Shown: in pieces, positions 24,236-37,944 of the stretch | How positions within the stretch are numbered: position 1 is the first letter of the stretch | Layout: each line of letters begins with the position of its first letter | Assembly: GCF_026210795.1 (NCBI RefSeq) | Contig: NC_089443.1 | Location: forward strand, 4,340,001 to 4,404,000 | Direction: 5' to 3' | From: Rhizophagus irregularis | Lineage: Eukaryota > Glomeromycota > Glomeromycetes > Glomerales > Glomeraceae | Length of the DNA stretch: 64,000 nucleotides | Made by a program: the position numbers and the translations under genes | The notes under the pieces: generated by a model | What the model saw: the letters and a program-made list of their open reading frames with translations, nothing else | Told to the model about the DNA's origin: nothing | Databases searched by the model: none

Positions 24236-26862
24236 ACTTTTTGAAATTCTTTATATAAGTCATTTAAATAACCATTTATATAGTAAATGTTTTATACTTA
24301 TATTTAAATTAAAAATAAATAAAACATAACTAGTATATAATATATAAGAACCATTTTATTTTCCATATCAATTCACCAATTAAAAAGCCAATGTGTTTTA
24401 TTTAAAAATATTATTACATAGATATACTTGATAAAAAAAAATTATACTGTATGTATGGCTATACTAATATTTTTGCAATAGATTCTTTCTTTGATAAAAT
24501 AGTTTTCTTGTTGAATCTCATTAGCAACTAAAATTGATTTTCCATAAAAGCCTTCCTTTCATTTTACTCAAATTTTTATGCTTGTTCCATGAGATTTTTT
24601 TTCCTAAAATAAGAATACCTGATTGTAATCTTTGTTAAGCAAGATTATTTCTATTGAAATTGTATATATCAAACCAAAAATTAGCCTTAAATAATAAGTA
24701 ACTTAATATAATGCATATCCAAATTCTCAATGTACCTAACCTGACCTGGCGTACTTTAGCACACATATCCTAAATATACTATATGCAATATGATGGAATG
24801 TTTATTTTCGTTTTTCTTCATGAATTTGTCAACTAGAGCAAATTGAGTCAGTGTAGAATTTGAGATTATTTGGTTAAGGTTATCTCAAGGTTTTTGATTT
24901 CGTGAGTATTGAGTAATAATAAGAGTTTCTCTGTGTACATAGTTGTACTTATTTTGGTCATAAGTACTAAGAGACTAGTCAATTTAGTTTAGAATAATTA
25001 ATTATAAGGGCGAAAGAGATGAGTTTTTAAAATGTTTACTTGCTAAGAAAAAGTTTGCCCATTTCCTTAATAGTAAATCCGTTGCAAACAAAAAATTCTT
25101 TGATGTTATTTTATTGAATTGTATTGGTATTAATAAAATTTGTACTTTTATTCTATTCTCTTACTTTGGAAGAATCTGCAATTTAATTTTATGATGAATA
25201 TTAAAAATTTAAGAACTATATAAGATTGATCTTATGAGCATCACTTTTGAAATTAATTTTATTGGTAAGCAAATGTAATTTATTAATTGTGATTAGAAAA
25301 TATCTACTGTATAACCTAAGATATCTATACATACTTTCAATACTACTGATTTTTTAAAATAAAAAATTTTTCTAATAGGATTACATTAACAAATAAAGAA
25401 ATAATTGTATGACTATAACAGATAGATAATTTTTTTTTTTGGATTTTTTCCAATAATTACCATTTAATTTGACTAAAAAGTGAAATTTTATTCAGAATAA
25501 TATTCTTTTTAAATTTGTGATTTTAACTTGAAAAAAAAAGAAAAAATATTATTGAAATTTGAAATTGGGTTAATAATTTCAATATAAATAATATACATTT
25601 GGCACAAACAGTCATTTTTTGATAGATTACATATGATTATTAAAATTTATAATTAAATGTTATCATTATTATTGTTGTTGTTATTATATTTACTTGGTTT
25701 TATAATTCAATAAAATGAATAAAATGAAATCCTAATATTTAATCCTATAAAATTTTATCCAAACACTTTATTATATTCTGCAAAATAAGATTACAATATT
25801 TTTATGTGAATTGGCTAAAAAATAAATGAGAGAAGCTTATAATATATGGATAGTTCAAATTTAATATCTTCTATATTATGACAGTATTTAAAATCTTGTT
25901 ATTATGTTTAATGTACTAAGTAAATGATTTTTAGAAGCAAGTTTAGCTAATAAATAATAATGTATAATTTTCCAGTTTCTTCTCAAAGGTTATCAATTAT
26001 GTATTGTGCATATTTTCTTTTTTATTTTGAAAGTTAGGATTCTTAACATTAATAATATCTTTTTTTTTAAAAAAAAATGATATTTTTTAAAATTTCTTCA
26101 GAAAAGAATTTAAAACTTATTGTACAGATCTTTAAAATAAAGAAACACCATTAAAAAAAATAAACATTTTCATAAAAGTATTCTTTATCGAAGCAAAGCA
26201 ATACGGTACATAATTATTTTCTTTATGAATTACGCAATATACCATACCAATAGCTATAACACACTTTTTAAACAAAAAATATAGTAAACCAAGTCTAATT
26301 TAATTTCTTAGTATCGCAATTTTTTAATAAGAAAAAATGTTCATTCTATTTGATACAAACCAGTTTTACTCATAAAATATATATTGTTATTCTCTAGATC
26401 ATAATTACTTCAACTGGTTTATAATCAATAAAGATATTGAGGTTAAAATAATGAGACAATAATATTATTTTATTTTAAGATTTTTTTTTGGTTATGTAAT
26501 ACTACTGTTTACGAAAGGTGCATTAAAACAAAAAGGAATTATTTTTGCAAGATTTACAAAAATAAACTTGGATGTCAAAACGTTATATTGGTAAAACATT
26601 TAATTATTGGTTATAGATAGTTAATAAGTTAATTATACAGTATATATCCGAGACATAATTAATTGTTTGAATGAAGTTTATTAATAAACATAATTAATGC
26701 TTTATACCTGTCAACCTCAAAAAATCAATATAAAGGATCGAAACTTATAATTATTTGGATATTTATGTCTTGATTTGGCAAAAAAAAGAAAAAAAAAGAA
26801 AGTGGAAGTGAATTCCAACAAGATTTCATGATGGTCCAAATATGTTTAGAAAACGATTAATG
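24236..26862. other. 2.6-kb AT-rich intergenic DNA
   Basis: Many homopolymer runs; no open frame, RNA gene or clear repeat seen. Confidence 0.4.
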
Positions 26863-27049
26863 AAATATCCACCCCATTCAACCGATCAACAAAGGTTCTA
26901 ACCTTACATTTCATGGTTATATCCTTCGTGGTCCGCCCATGGTTTTAACCCATGTCCGTGATATACTTTGACTTGTCATGCTGTGTCATAGAAACAAATC
27001 ATGCTAATTAATTAATCCAACAATATATGATTATACTCACTTATAGTCA

Positions 27050-28325
27050 TATACGGACATTAATGTCCATGATATTTGTTGATGATGCTCCTTGTCAGAT
27101 ATGGCTGTGATATTTGTTGTCAATTGCTCATGATGATACTCCTTGTCAGGTACGGACATTTATGTCTGTGATATTTGTTGATGACACTCCTTGTCAGATA
27201 CGACCATGATATTTGTTGTCAATTGCTCATAATGATGCTCCTTGTCAGGTACGGACATTTATGTCCGTGATATTTGTTAATGATGCTCCTTGTCAGATAT
27301 GGTCGTGATATTTGTTGTCAATTACTCATGATGATACCCCTTGTCAGGTACAGACATTTATGTCCATGATATTTGTTGATGATGCTTCTTGTCATATATG
27401 ACCATGATATTTGTTGTCAATTGCTCGTGATGATACTACTTGTCAGGTACGAACATTTATGTTCGTGATTTTTGTTGATGATGCTCCTTGTCAGATACGA
27501 CCATGATATTTGTTGTCAATTGCTTATAATGATACTCCTTGTCAGGTATGGACATTTATGTCCGTGATATTTGTTAATGATGCTCCTTGTCATATACGAC
27601 CATGATATTTGTTGTCAATTGCTCATGATGATACTACTTGTCAGATACGGACATTTATGTCCGTAATATTTGTTGATGATGCTCCTTGTCATATACGACC
27701 ATGATATTTGTTGTCAATTGCTTATGATGATACTCCTTGTCAGGTACGGACATTTATGTCCGTAATATTTGTTAATGATGCTCCTTGTCATATATGACCA
27801 TGATATTTGTTGTCAATTGCTCATGATGATACTACTTGTCAGGTATGGACATTTATGTCCGTGATATTTATAATAACCTTTGTCAAGCACAGACATTTAT
27901 GTCCATAATATTTATGATAACCTTTGTCAAGCACAGACATTTATGTCCATGATATTTATGATAACCTTTGTCAAGCACAGACATTTATGTCCATGATATT
28001 TGTGATAACCTTTGTCAAGCACAGACATTTATGTCTGTGATATTTGTGATAACCTTTGTCAAGCAAAGTCCATGATTTTTGTTATACTTATGATAATCTT
28101 TGTCAAATACAGACATTTATGTTCGTAATATTTATTATACTTATCTTTTGTCTTATGATAACCTTTATCAAGCACAGACATTTATGTCCGTGATTTTTAT
28201 TATACTTATAATAATCTTTGTAAAGCACAGACATTTATGTCTGTGATATCTATTATGCTTATCCTTTGTCTTATGGTAGATAACCTTTGTCAAGCACAAA
28301 CATTATTTATGTCCATGATTTTTGA
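27050..28325. repeat. Left GGACATTTATGTCC tandem array
   Basis: Two unit types alternate at about 110 bases per pair up to 27860: GATGATGCTCCTTGTCAGATACG and TTGTTGTCAATTGCTCATGATG units, each carrying GATATTTGTTG. From 27860 a shorter unit (GATAACCTTTGTCAAGCACAG) repeats. Most units contain the palindrome GGACATTTATGTCC or a one-base variant. Confidence 0.8.
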
Positions 28326-30397
28326 TTTTTTGCACCCATCTATCCAGTAATTTAATTATAAATAAGACAATTTTATAATTTTTGACTGCATATTCATTTA
28401 CCAACTTCATTAATAAATATTTTATATCACCTTATAACTATAAAAAAGGCAATTTTTTTTTCAAGATTAATTTGGCCAGGTTTAAAATAATTTTGCACAG
28501 CAAAATTTGTCAGAATTATTTGGCCAGAATTATAAAATGGACATAAATGTCTGGTTTGCAAATTTGACCAGAATTATAAAAATGAACAGTTTTTGTAAAT
28601 TTGGCCGGCATTATGAATATAGATATTTTAATCCTTATAGAAAGTTTTTTTGTTAAATTTATACCAAATGGACTCAGTTTAAAATTAGCTCAAATTTATG
28701 CAAAAAAATAATCCAAATTTAGTTTATAAGGTAACTTACCATAATCCAGTGATCATAGAAAAATAAATTATAGCTTGTTAGCTTTGTCTCATCAAGATAA
28801 GTTAAATATTTAAATAGTGGTTTCTATCATTAATAGATGGGAAGTTATTGAATGCATTTAGAATTATTTAAGAATACAAAAAAATTCTTTCAAAAAAATG
28901 TTAATATCTTATTATTTATTATTAATCCTAAAGGTATAAATCCACCATTTAATACATCTCAATACAATCCAATAAGCTGTATACTATCTTTTTACAATCA
29001 CTTAATGGCAAGTTAATGCAATTTAACTTTTAGCAATTTGGTATATTTAACCAAAAATAAATTATTTTTATTGTATCTAGATAATCAATAAAAATTAGAC
29101 ATATAAAAAGATATTTATATTGTTTTTATTATTTATTTGACATATGAAAGTATATATGTGATATCATGTTTTATAAACATTATATGAACATTTTGTAAAA
29201 ATTTATAATTGATATGATAATTTACCAATTACTATAATTTTATTATTAAGTTCACTTTAATATAACATATTTATATTACATTATAAATTTATAGTAAAGA
29301 AAATGTATAACAAACTTTACCAATTATTATAATTTATTATTTTGATTGCTATAAAGTTTATTTATATTATTATATAAGTCAGTATATCTATGAAAGTTAT
29401 ATAAACATATTTGTTTAATGCAATTTAACATTTAAAAATAATTTGTTTTTATTTATTAATATTAAATACAAATTACTTAAAAATTGCCAGAATATTAGAT
29501 CTTTTAATTATTTTTTAAAAATTATCTATTAAATAAAATATTGATTTTTTTTTTGTTTTTTATTTACTCTTTTTATTAGATCTAAAAATTGTCAAAATAT
29601 TTAATTATTAATACATTATATATGCATAAAAGTTATATAAACCTATTTATGTAATTTAACAATTAATATTGATTTTATTTTGATTTTATTTATTTTTTTA
29701 TTTAATTCAAATTATTTTAAAAATTGTTAAAAAATTAAATGACTTGGCTCTTTTAATTATTAATATATTACATGTCTATTAGAAGTTAAATAAACATACC
29801 TATTTAATGTAATTAGTATTTATAAATTATCTTATCAATATAAAACTTTATTTATTTATTTGTTATTAAACACAATTTATTTTAAATATTGTTAGAAGAA
29901 TTTTTCTATCATCAGGGTGATCACTAGTGACTGAAATTATGATGATTGAAGTTAGAAATTGGAGTATTATTTTATAACAATTAAAAATGAATTATAGTAA
30001 TTGGTAATATTATATCAATTATAAATTTTGTAAATTTTCTTTACAAAATTTACATAATATTTATAAAACACAATGTTTATATATCTTTATATTTCAAATA
30101 AATAATAAAATAATATCTAGTATATCTTTTTTATTGAATATATTGAATATCAAAATACAATAAAAAAAAATGTCTAATATTTGGTTAAATACACTAAAAT
30201 GCTAAAAGTTAACTTGGCATCAAGTAATTACAGAAAGATAAAATATAGCTTGTTGGATTATTTTTTGAGATATCTTAAATGGTGGTAGTTTCATACCTTT
30301 AGAATTAATAAATAATAAGATATTAACATTATTTATTGAAAGAATTTTTTATATTCTTAAATATTTATAAATGCTAATAACTTTTTATTTAATGATA

Positions 30398-30705
30398 AGG
30401 CCACACAAATTCAAATTTTCAGTTCACTTCACTCAGCTGGGTCACTTTTTCAAATTTCAATAAAAAAAAGTTAATATATAAAAAATTTATCACGTGATCA
30501 GGACGTAATTTTATTGGCGGGTAAGTTTATCATACGGCTGAGAACTTCTAGAGTGAAAATAAATTCCTCCCTTCTAAAAGTCAACCAATCAAATGTCACG
30601 ATTATATATATAAACTTTTTTTACTAATAAACAATAAACCTGGGTCCCCAGGTCGATTTTAAATTTCAATGTTACGTGAACTGAAAAATTGAATTTGTGC
30701 GGCCT
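30398..30705. mobile_element. 308-bp MITE-like insert
   Basis: Inverted ends AGGCC(A/G)CACAAATTC and GAATTTGTGCGGCCT; the similarity continues into TTTTCAGTTCAC/GTGAACTGAAAA. It breaks the symmetry of the surrounding palindrome, so it came later. No clean target duplication could be set. Confidence 0.6.
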
Positions 30706-31109
30706 AATAGAAATATGAAATTGCCACATTTAATATATCTTAATAAGATAAAGCTAATAAGCTATAATTTATTTATTTATGATCACTGGATGATTAGTTA
30801 AAATATTTACGTTCATAATGCTGGCCAAATTTACAAAATGGACATAAATGTCCGTTTTTATAATTCTGGTCAAATTTGCAAACCAGACTTTATGTCCATT
30901 TTATAATTCTGTTCAAATAATTTTGGCCAAATTTTGCTGTGCAAAATTATTTTAAACCTAGTCAAATTAATGTGTAAACTTGAAAAAAAATTGCCTTTTT
31001 TATAGTTATAAGGTGATATAAAATATTTATTAATGAAGTTGGTAAATGAATATGCAGTCAAAAATTATAAAATTGCCTTATTTATAATTAAAATACTGGA
31101 TGGTGGGTG

Positions 31110-31985
31110 CAAAAAATCAAAAATCATGGACATAAATAATGTCTGTGCTTGACAAAGGTTATTATAAGACAAAGGATAAGCATAATAAATATTACAGACA
31201 TAAATGTCTGTGCTTTACAAAGATTATCATAAATATAACAAAAATCACAGACATAAATGTCTGTGCTTGACAAAGGTTATCACAAATATCATGGACATAA
31301 ATGTCTGTACTTGACAAAGGTTATCACAAATATCATGGACATAAATGTCTGTGCTGCTTGACAAAGGTTATCATAAATATCATGGACATAAATGTCTGTG
31401 CTTGACAAAGGTTATCATAAATATCACGGACATAAATGTCTGTGCTTGACAAAGGTTATCATAAATATCACGGACATAAATGTCCGTACCTGACAAGTAG
31501 TATCATCATGAGCAATTGACAACAAATATCATGGTCGTATATGACAAGGAGCATCATTAACAAATATCACAGACATAAATGTCCGTACCTGACAAGGAGT
31601 ATCATTATAAGCAATTGACAACAAATATCATGGTCGTATCTGACAAGGAGCATCATCAACAAAAATCACGGACATAAATGTCCATACCTGACAAGTAGTA
31701 TTATCATGAGCAATTGACAACAAATATCATGGTCGTATATGACAAGAAGCATCATCAACAAATATCACGGACATAAATGTCCGTACCTGACAAGGAGCAT
31801 CATTATGAGCAATTGACAACAAATATCACGGTCATATCTGACAAGGAGCGTCATCAACACAGACATAAATGTCCGTACCTGACAAGGAGTATTATCATGA
31901 GCAATTGACAACAAATATCACAGCCATATCTGACAAGGAGCATCATCAACAAATATCATGGACATAAATGTCCGTATATGACTAT
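31110..31985. repeat. Right GGACATAAATGTCC tandem array
   Basis: Complement of the left array: TGACAAAGGTTATC units first, then TGACAAGGAGCATCATC and GAGCAATTGACAACAAATATC units. It is shorter than the left array (fewer repeats). Confidence 0.8.
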
Positions 31986-32179
31986 AAGTGAGTATAATCA
32001 TATATTGTTGGATTAAATTAATTAGCATGATTTGTTTCTATGACACAGCATGACAAGTCAAAGTATATCACGGACATGGGTTAAAACCATGGGCGGACCA
32101 CGAAGGATATAACCTAGACACTTGAGACATGAAATGTAAGGTTAGAACCTTTGTTGATCGGTTGAATGGGTGGAAATAT

Positions 32180-33330
32180 CACTAGTCAAAATAAGAAATT
32201 GTGGTCATGTAACTTTTGGCTAAATTTCAAGCCAAAGTGATTCAATTTCGACTGACGTGCACCAGCAGTTATGTTTTTTGTAGAATTTATGTAATGTCTA
32301 CAACCCTATATACTGTATATCCAATATAAATTTTTTATAAATTTTTTATATAAACTTTTATATATCGTATTTTTTATTTGATTTTTATTTAAAAATATTA
32401 TAAATATTTTCGTTAATATACTTTTGTGATCTATTTATAATTTGTCGTCAAAATTATTATGAATTCAGTTAAGTATGTGTAACACATGATAAATTATCGT
32501 ATTATAAAGTTTATAATGTTACGGATTTAGAAATTTGGCTTATTTGTTATATACTAGACATATGAAACCAAATGAAACAATTATTCTGAAAAGTCAAAGT
32601 GAAAGGAAAACAAAATAAATTATTTATACTAAACTCAATAATATTTAACTATTGCAACAAACTCTATTAATCATAAAAAAGTTAATTAATGCATAAAAGC
32701 AAGTAAGAAAAAAAATTGTATCATCCATTCAGAAATAATAACTTTATTGGGACAATGAAAAACTATCTTACAGGATCTTTTTAGTCATGGGCGTTAACAA
32801 TTTATAACCATAATAAAAATTATTTGTTTTATCCTTCAACCTTTTTTATGAATATTAAATTAAGTAAAATTTATTTACTTTATACAATATAATAATGCTT
32901 CAAGACTTAACATTTACATTTGATGTATAATACGTCATATTCTTATTAATGCATACTAACTATAACAAGTAATGAAGAAAGATAAATAAATACAACATAA
33001 TCTTAATATTATTATTATATTTAGTATTTCTAAGGGAGGGCCAATTTCAATAATTAACGAAAACATAATTTCGAAATAATAGATAATGAATTAGTGAACT
33101 CAAAAGTCAAAACCTTACAAATTAAATGATATCTACTAAGGTGGAAATATAGATAAGTGAAAACTACGTGAAAAAAAAAATGATTTTATTAAACTCTGAT
33201 AAGTTAAATTTCCATGTGACATAACCAAATTGTCAAGGTAGGAGTAAAATTTGTATGGTTATTTAATTTCTGATCAAGAAGTTTAAGTTCAAGTTAAACA
33301 ATAGTAAGTAATCTTTATAAAATTTTGAGG
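32180..33330. other. AT-rich stretch, nothing recognised
   Basis: No ORF, RNA gene or inverted repeat was found; contains only dispersed homopolymers. Confidence 0.4.
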
Positions 33331-33336
33331 TTCTGC

Positions 33337-33344
33337 TATATAAA
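33337..33344 (+). promoter_or_regulatory. TATA box candidate
   Basis: TATATAAA lies about 58 bases upstream of the ATG at 33402, a spacing that fits a short 5' leader. Confidence 0.4.
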
Positions 33345-33401
33345 CTCTTCTATCATAAAATTTTTCTTCCTTAACAATTCAGTCACATTAAGAAATTTTT
33401 A

Positions 33402-33626
33402 ATGACAGACAAATTAAACAAATTTAAACTGATGTATTCACCTTTATTGTCTTATCATTCTGTTGCACTTCCTAAAACCTTAAATGGAATTACAAAAAAG
33501 AGAAATTTGACAGATTTTACCAATTACGTAGAGAAAAGAGGTTTTCAGAGTTCATATAGAAATATGAGAGATATTGCTGAAACATCCGTGATCCAGTTTT
33601 TTTCAAAGCAAAACATCAAGTTTTAA
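33402..33626 (+). CDS. Small hypothetical protein (74 residues)
   Basis: ATG at 33402 to TAA at 33624-33626, preceded by a TATATAAA box at 33337. The predicted product is basic and soluble, starting MTDKLNKFKLMYSPLL, with a middle part ITKKRNLTDFTNYVEKRG. No signal peptide, membrane segment or domain is recognised. Codon content looks more protein-like than the surrounding AT-rich DNA, and the upstream box supports it. It could also be a chance ORF or the first exon of a spliced gene. Function unknown. Confidence 0.4.
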   Translation: MTDKLNKFKLMYSPLLSYHSVALPKTLNGITKKRNLTDFTNYVEKRGFQSSYRNMRDIAETSVIQFFSKQNIKF

Positions 33627-33893
33627 TGTATTATAGTTATTGGATGGGTAAAAATATCAGTTGTTGTTTCTAATAAGTTATAATTGTTTTTAATACAACT
33701 GAAATAACATTTCATTAGTTTCTAAATTAAATAGCATCTCTCTATATTTCATACTAATAATAAATTCAATAATAACAATAGAAATACTTTAAAGGCCATA
33801 GAGTTTTTATTCCATAAATAATAATCATCGATTAAAAAATTATTACCATTTAAGCATCATCAAATTGTATAAACAAGAAATTTGGGATATATA

Positions 33894-34014
33894 CTTGTTA
33901 TTCCATGGGTATCAATGAATAACTGAAATATTCACCGATGCCTTGAGGGCCCCCGAATGGAGGGGAGCATCGGTGCATATGGAGTATTTATTAGATACCC
34001 ATGGAATAACAGGT
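33894..34014. repeat. About 120-bp imperfect hairpin
   Basis: Arms ACTTGTTATTCCATGGGTATC and GATACCCATGGAATAACAGGT, with inner matching blocks CACCGATGC/GCATCGGTG and a GGGCCCCC core. A second, weaker pair (ACACCGATGGATTTTATAC and AAAATCCATCAGTGTATAC) follows to about 34115. It probably represents a small fold-back element. Confidence 0.6.
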
Positions 34015-34114
34015 TTATCTCATTGTGTATGGCGTATACACCGATGGATTTTATACTTTTTTATACTTTTTTTTATACCGGTGGAGTAATTTACAAAAAA
34101 ATCCATCAGTGTAT

Positions 34115-36740
34115 ACATAATACCGATGGGATATTTTTATTTGATCAAATTTGAAGATCAATTAATTATTCACATCCAGAGAGACAGACTATCTCACAAA
34201 CAGCGAAAAAGACATTTATATATAATGTTAATATAATAATTAGCAAAATCATTCGTTTGGTGATTGATGAAAAACTCCATGATATGAATGACAAAATTGT
34301 TTTGGTTGATAAGCTATTTTACAGTTACCATTGCAAGTGTATAAATCTTGAGTCTATTTAATGAATTTATGTTTATACTATATAAACATGTCAAAATGTG
34401 TACTCACCATCATGCTCGGTAGGTTTCGGAATAGCAGTTTGAAAGCTATAAAACTAAAATTGAATAATTCGGGTTTGTACTTATGTTTAAATTACTAATG
34501 AATATATTCTTACTTGTTATAAATTTTTTTTTAGGATTTGAAGATCTCTTATTAGCTTGACTTTAGATAATTAATTTTCTGCCTAAATTGTTAGAGTAAG
34601 AGAGACTTCTTTTCTACTTTTAATAATTCTTTGAGTCATTTCTTTTATGGGTCATGATTAATAATTATAAATCTAAATTATTCAATTGTGCAAGAACTGA
34701 AGTTATTATCAGCAAATTTGACCTTTCAGGGAAATATGATAATAACATGAATGGAATATATAAAAAAACACTACTTGTGCTATTTGTGTGCTTATATGCT
34801 AATAGGCCGTGTAAAGACCTTAATCTCTCAATAGTTAAAATTTGGTTTTTTTTTAAAAAAAATGTTTGTAATTTCATTAGGTAAGTTTGTTGTAATAACG
34901 ATCGTACTACCTTATTGTTTATTGACATGATCAGATTGCATTAACATTTATATCATATTGTCATTAGAATAAATAAAATAAACTAATAATATACTAAATA
35001 AGAACCTCAAGCGTTGATTAAATAATATCATATATCTTAGTTTGGCAAGAAGTGAATTAACAACGGTCCTTGAGCATAACTGATTTAATTTCACGTGATT
35101 TACATGATCTGCATGTTTAAATTCGTATATGCAAAAAAAAAGTATTTAAATATTAATTCCTAAAAAGAATTATAAATAATTATTTTTATTATACAATATT
35201 CTCAACTTAGAAAGATATTTATTATTATTTGATTGGTAAATAACAAATTATCAAATTGGTAAAATTGTTCTTTTTTAGATATTTCCGTGAAATCTATTAC
35301 CCTTTTTTGGATACCGACTAAAATTATCATAATTCCGGCCTTTATATATTTTGGTGTCCTTGGTAAATCAAACAAAAGCTGCTGATATGTAATTTTGGAA
35401 TGATCATTTTTAATCGTTAAATTTAAAAGAGATAATCTTAGATATATAATTTATAATTATTTATTTATCTAGTGATCCAAATTCTGACTTAATCTGTATT
35501 AATAAATATTTTAGAGTTTCTTCCTGATTGAACGCAAAGCTCAATTCAAGATTGGTATATAAGAAATCAATAGTCAAAACTAAATAGAATGAAAGAATCG
35601 AAATTCAAATAAAACAACGTGAAATAATGAGTACTATACTCACTACTAATACCAAGGTGCTTAGCAATTTGACGAGTTGTCAATTATTTGTCATCTAATA
35701 TAAAATAATTGTCCGTAAAATTGGACTTGTTTATTTTTTATTATTTATTTCATCATTGATCATTTAGTAAACTTGAATCACGTGACAATCAGAACGAATC
35801 TTGTGAAAACAGCTGTAATGGCTGTGTAAGAATTATCGGCGTAATGGCTGTAAAAGAATTAACAAAGTAATAGACTCATCTAGTTTCGTTCTATGATAAT
35901 CTCTCAAAGTGGGTTGTGTAACCTCCCGCAGTCAAGTAAAAATTGGTCACGAAAAAAAAGTATCATTATTAAATGAATTTATATATTATATTATTCATTT
36001 ATTCAAAAAAATCATCATGACAATAACAGAATTACTTTCTTTTTTTTTTTAGCAAATAATTGTTTTTTAATATAATGTAAATACCCAACGAATATACCAG
36101 TTTATATTTAAAATAAAGTTTTAATATCTACTTAGTCAAATTGTTAATTATAATAAAAATAATATACATAATTGAAAATTTTTAAAAAAATTCAGAATTC
36201 GAAATACTTTTTAAATTTCTAGGGAGAAATCGGTGAAAAAAAAAAGCGTGAGGTAATTGTGGCTACCTTGCTTTGTAATTCGAGTTTGGTTTAATTATGT
36301 TTGATTTAATTATGAATTTTTTTTATGAAATCTTTTTCAAATGAAACATAATAAAAACATTCAAATCTTTATTACTAGGGAATAATAAATAACTAAATAA
36401 TAATCATGAACAAAGAAATTTCTTTTAATAATTTATTTATATTAAAATGTTTTTTTTCCCTCCCTGATCTTATTCTCTTACCAAAACGCACGATTAACAA
36501 ACTTTGTACAGTACATAATCAGAATTAAGCCTTTTGAACGTATTATGTTAAATTCATTTTTTTTTTTAAAAAAAAAAGAATATTTTTAAATTCTTAATTC
36601 TTTTTATTGTTTCTTGCGTTTCACATCATAAAAGGAATTATAGCTCACATGACATGGCTAAAATGCGCGCTGGTTACTATTTTATTTGGATCGTTGTGTA
36701 ATGAAAAAAACACAACATATTTGTTATATTATACATTATC
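34115..36740. other. 2.6-kb AT-rich stretch without recognised genes
   Basis: Two overlapping open frames near 34650-34930 on opposite strands have no recognisable product. The rest shows only AT-rich runs. Confidence 0.4.
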
Positions 36741-36742
36741 AT

Positions 36743-36897
36743 TATCGCCATTTTCAAAATGGTGTGGGTAGTTTATTTGTGATATATTCGGATAGTAATA
36801 TTCGTCCGGTTTTCATCTGCCGGCATTCGTCCAGCATTCGTCTTCTTTTTTTCTTATTCAAATATAACTGAATACACCATTTTGAAAATGGCGATAA
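36743..36897. mobile_element. 155-bp MITE-like inverted repeat
   Basis: Left arm TTATCGCCATTTTCAAAATG (36743 on), continued by GTGT, is matched exactly by its complement ending at 36897. Between them is about 110 bases with repeated ATTCGTCC motifs. No definite target duplication. A 61-codon ORF across it is a by-product. Confidence 0.65.
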
Positions 36898-37199
36898 TCT
36901 AACTTTATTATATTACAAAAAAAAAAAATTTTTTTTTTAGCCTTATCAAATTTTTATTTAAAAATTATAATTGGTCGAAAACAGGTTTGTTTCATGATAC
37001 GGTTTTGGCTTAATTAATAATAAAAATAATAATATTTTTGCAACTTACTCGTAAAAATGAAACATTATTGCGAAGAATTCTAAATAATTTGTTCATAAAT
37101 TAATTTTCCACATAATTTACAATCTATTCTACTTTCAATAATTTTTTTCATAATCACAAAATCTATTATTATTTGTATTATTTGTATATTTTATCAAAG

Positions 37200-37944
37200 A
37201 ACAAAATTGTAGTGCAAATTTTTCTGAGTATAAGCTATGTTCAAATTGCTATAAAATTTCTTTTGAATGTGTTAAATCAACTTTGATTGAAAAAACCATT
37301 CCAATTCTTCATTTACCATGGTGGGATGCTTATAATCAATGTATAGTTTGTAATAAACTCCTTGAATTCGAAGGTGATTGTCAGAAATTGTGTTCAAGCT
37401 GCTTTATATTTTATACTGGATGTAGATATTGTTTGACAACAAATATTATTTTTGGATATACAAACCAATCTAAATGTAGTAAATGTAAAAGAATTTTTAT
37501 TATTGAAATCAGTGGAAATTATAATATTGACAAATTTTTATATTTTACAAATGTTGATAATAATGATAAATATAATGAAATTTCTAATTATGTTAATAAT
37601 ATTAACAAAAATTCTAATCCGTTAAATATATATGGTTTTATTCGATATGAGTTTGATTATCACTCTACAAAACCGAAAATAAAATGGGTTTCATATTCAC
37701 AAATTAATATTTTAAAAAAAATAGCAGAAGGAGGATTTGGTATTATTTATAAAGCTTTAATTAATGGTGACGTTGTTGTTATAAAAAAAATTTTAATTTT
37801 CTAAATGAGGTAATTAATTTTCAAAATTTATATTTTTAAAAAATATCTATATAATATACTAATTTGAACTATGAAATTTTAGTTAAAATCACTTTATCAA
37901 TGTTATGATAGTAAATTTGAATGTATTATTAAATGTCATGGTAT
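37200..37944 (+). pseudogene. Protein kinase gene, 5' part (Cys-rich module plus kinase start)
   Basis: An open exon starts after an AG at 37198-37199 and runs to a GT donor at 37810. It first encodes Cys pairs (CSNC, CIVC, CSSCF, CRYC, CSKC), consistent with zinc-binding ribbons, around LPWWDAYNQC. It then reads WVSYSQINILKKIAEGGFGIIYKA, a kinase glycine loop. At 37782-37789 a run of eight A's puts the frame into a stop (TAA 37802); a ninth A would give KKNFNFLNE before the donor, so one base is missing or misread. The next exon (37883) encodes LKSLYQCYDSKFECIIKCHG and is cut at 37944 by Gypsy A. The remainder is at 60767-61850. The first exon was not found. Confidence 0.75.

Larger units (their letters stand above)
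26869..32173. mobile_element. 5.3-kb palindromic fold-back element
   Basis: Ends CCACCCCATTCAACCGATC (26869) and the complement ending GGTTGAATGGGTGG (32173), flanked by AAATAT on both sides (26863-26868 and 32174-32179). Inverted arms of about 200 bases lie outermost; next come about 1.2-kb and 0.9-kb arrays containing GGACATTTATGTCC; then further inverted blocks (28320-28640 with 30820-31130, 28700-28850 with 30717-30810, 28950-29130 with 30150-30260) meet near 29.7 kb. No ORF of a transposase is present. An unrelated MITE-like insert lies at 30398-30705. Confidence 0.75.

Noticed and set aside
34654-34928. Overlapping ORFs of 76 and 87 codons on opposite strands
   Set aside because: No recognisable product, no promoter context, composition as in surrounding AT-rich DNA.
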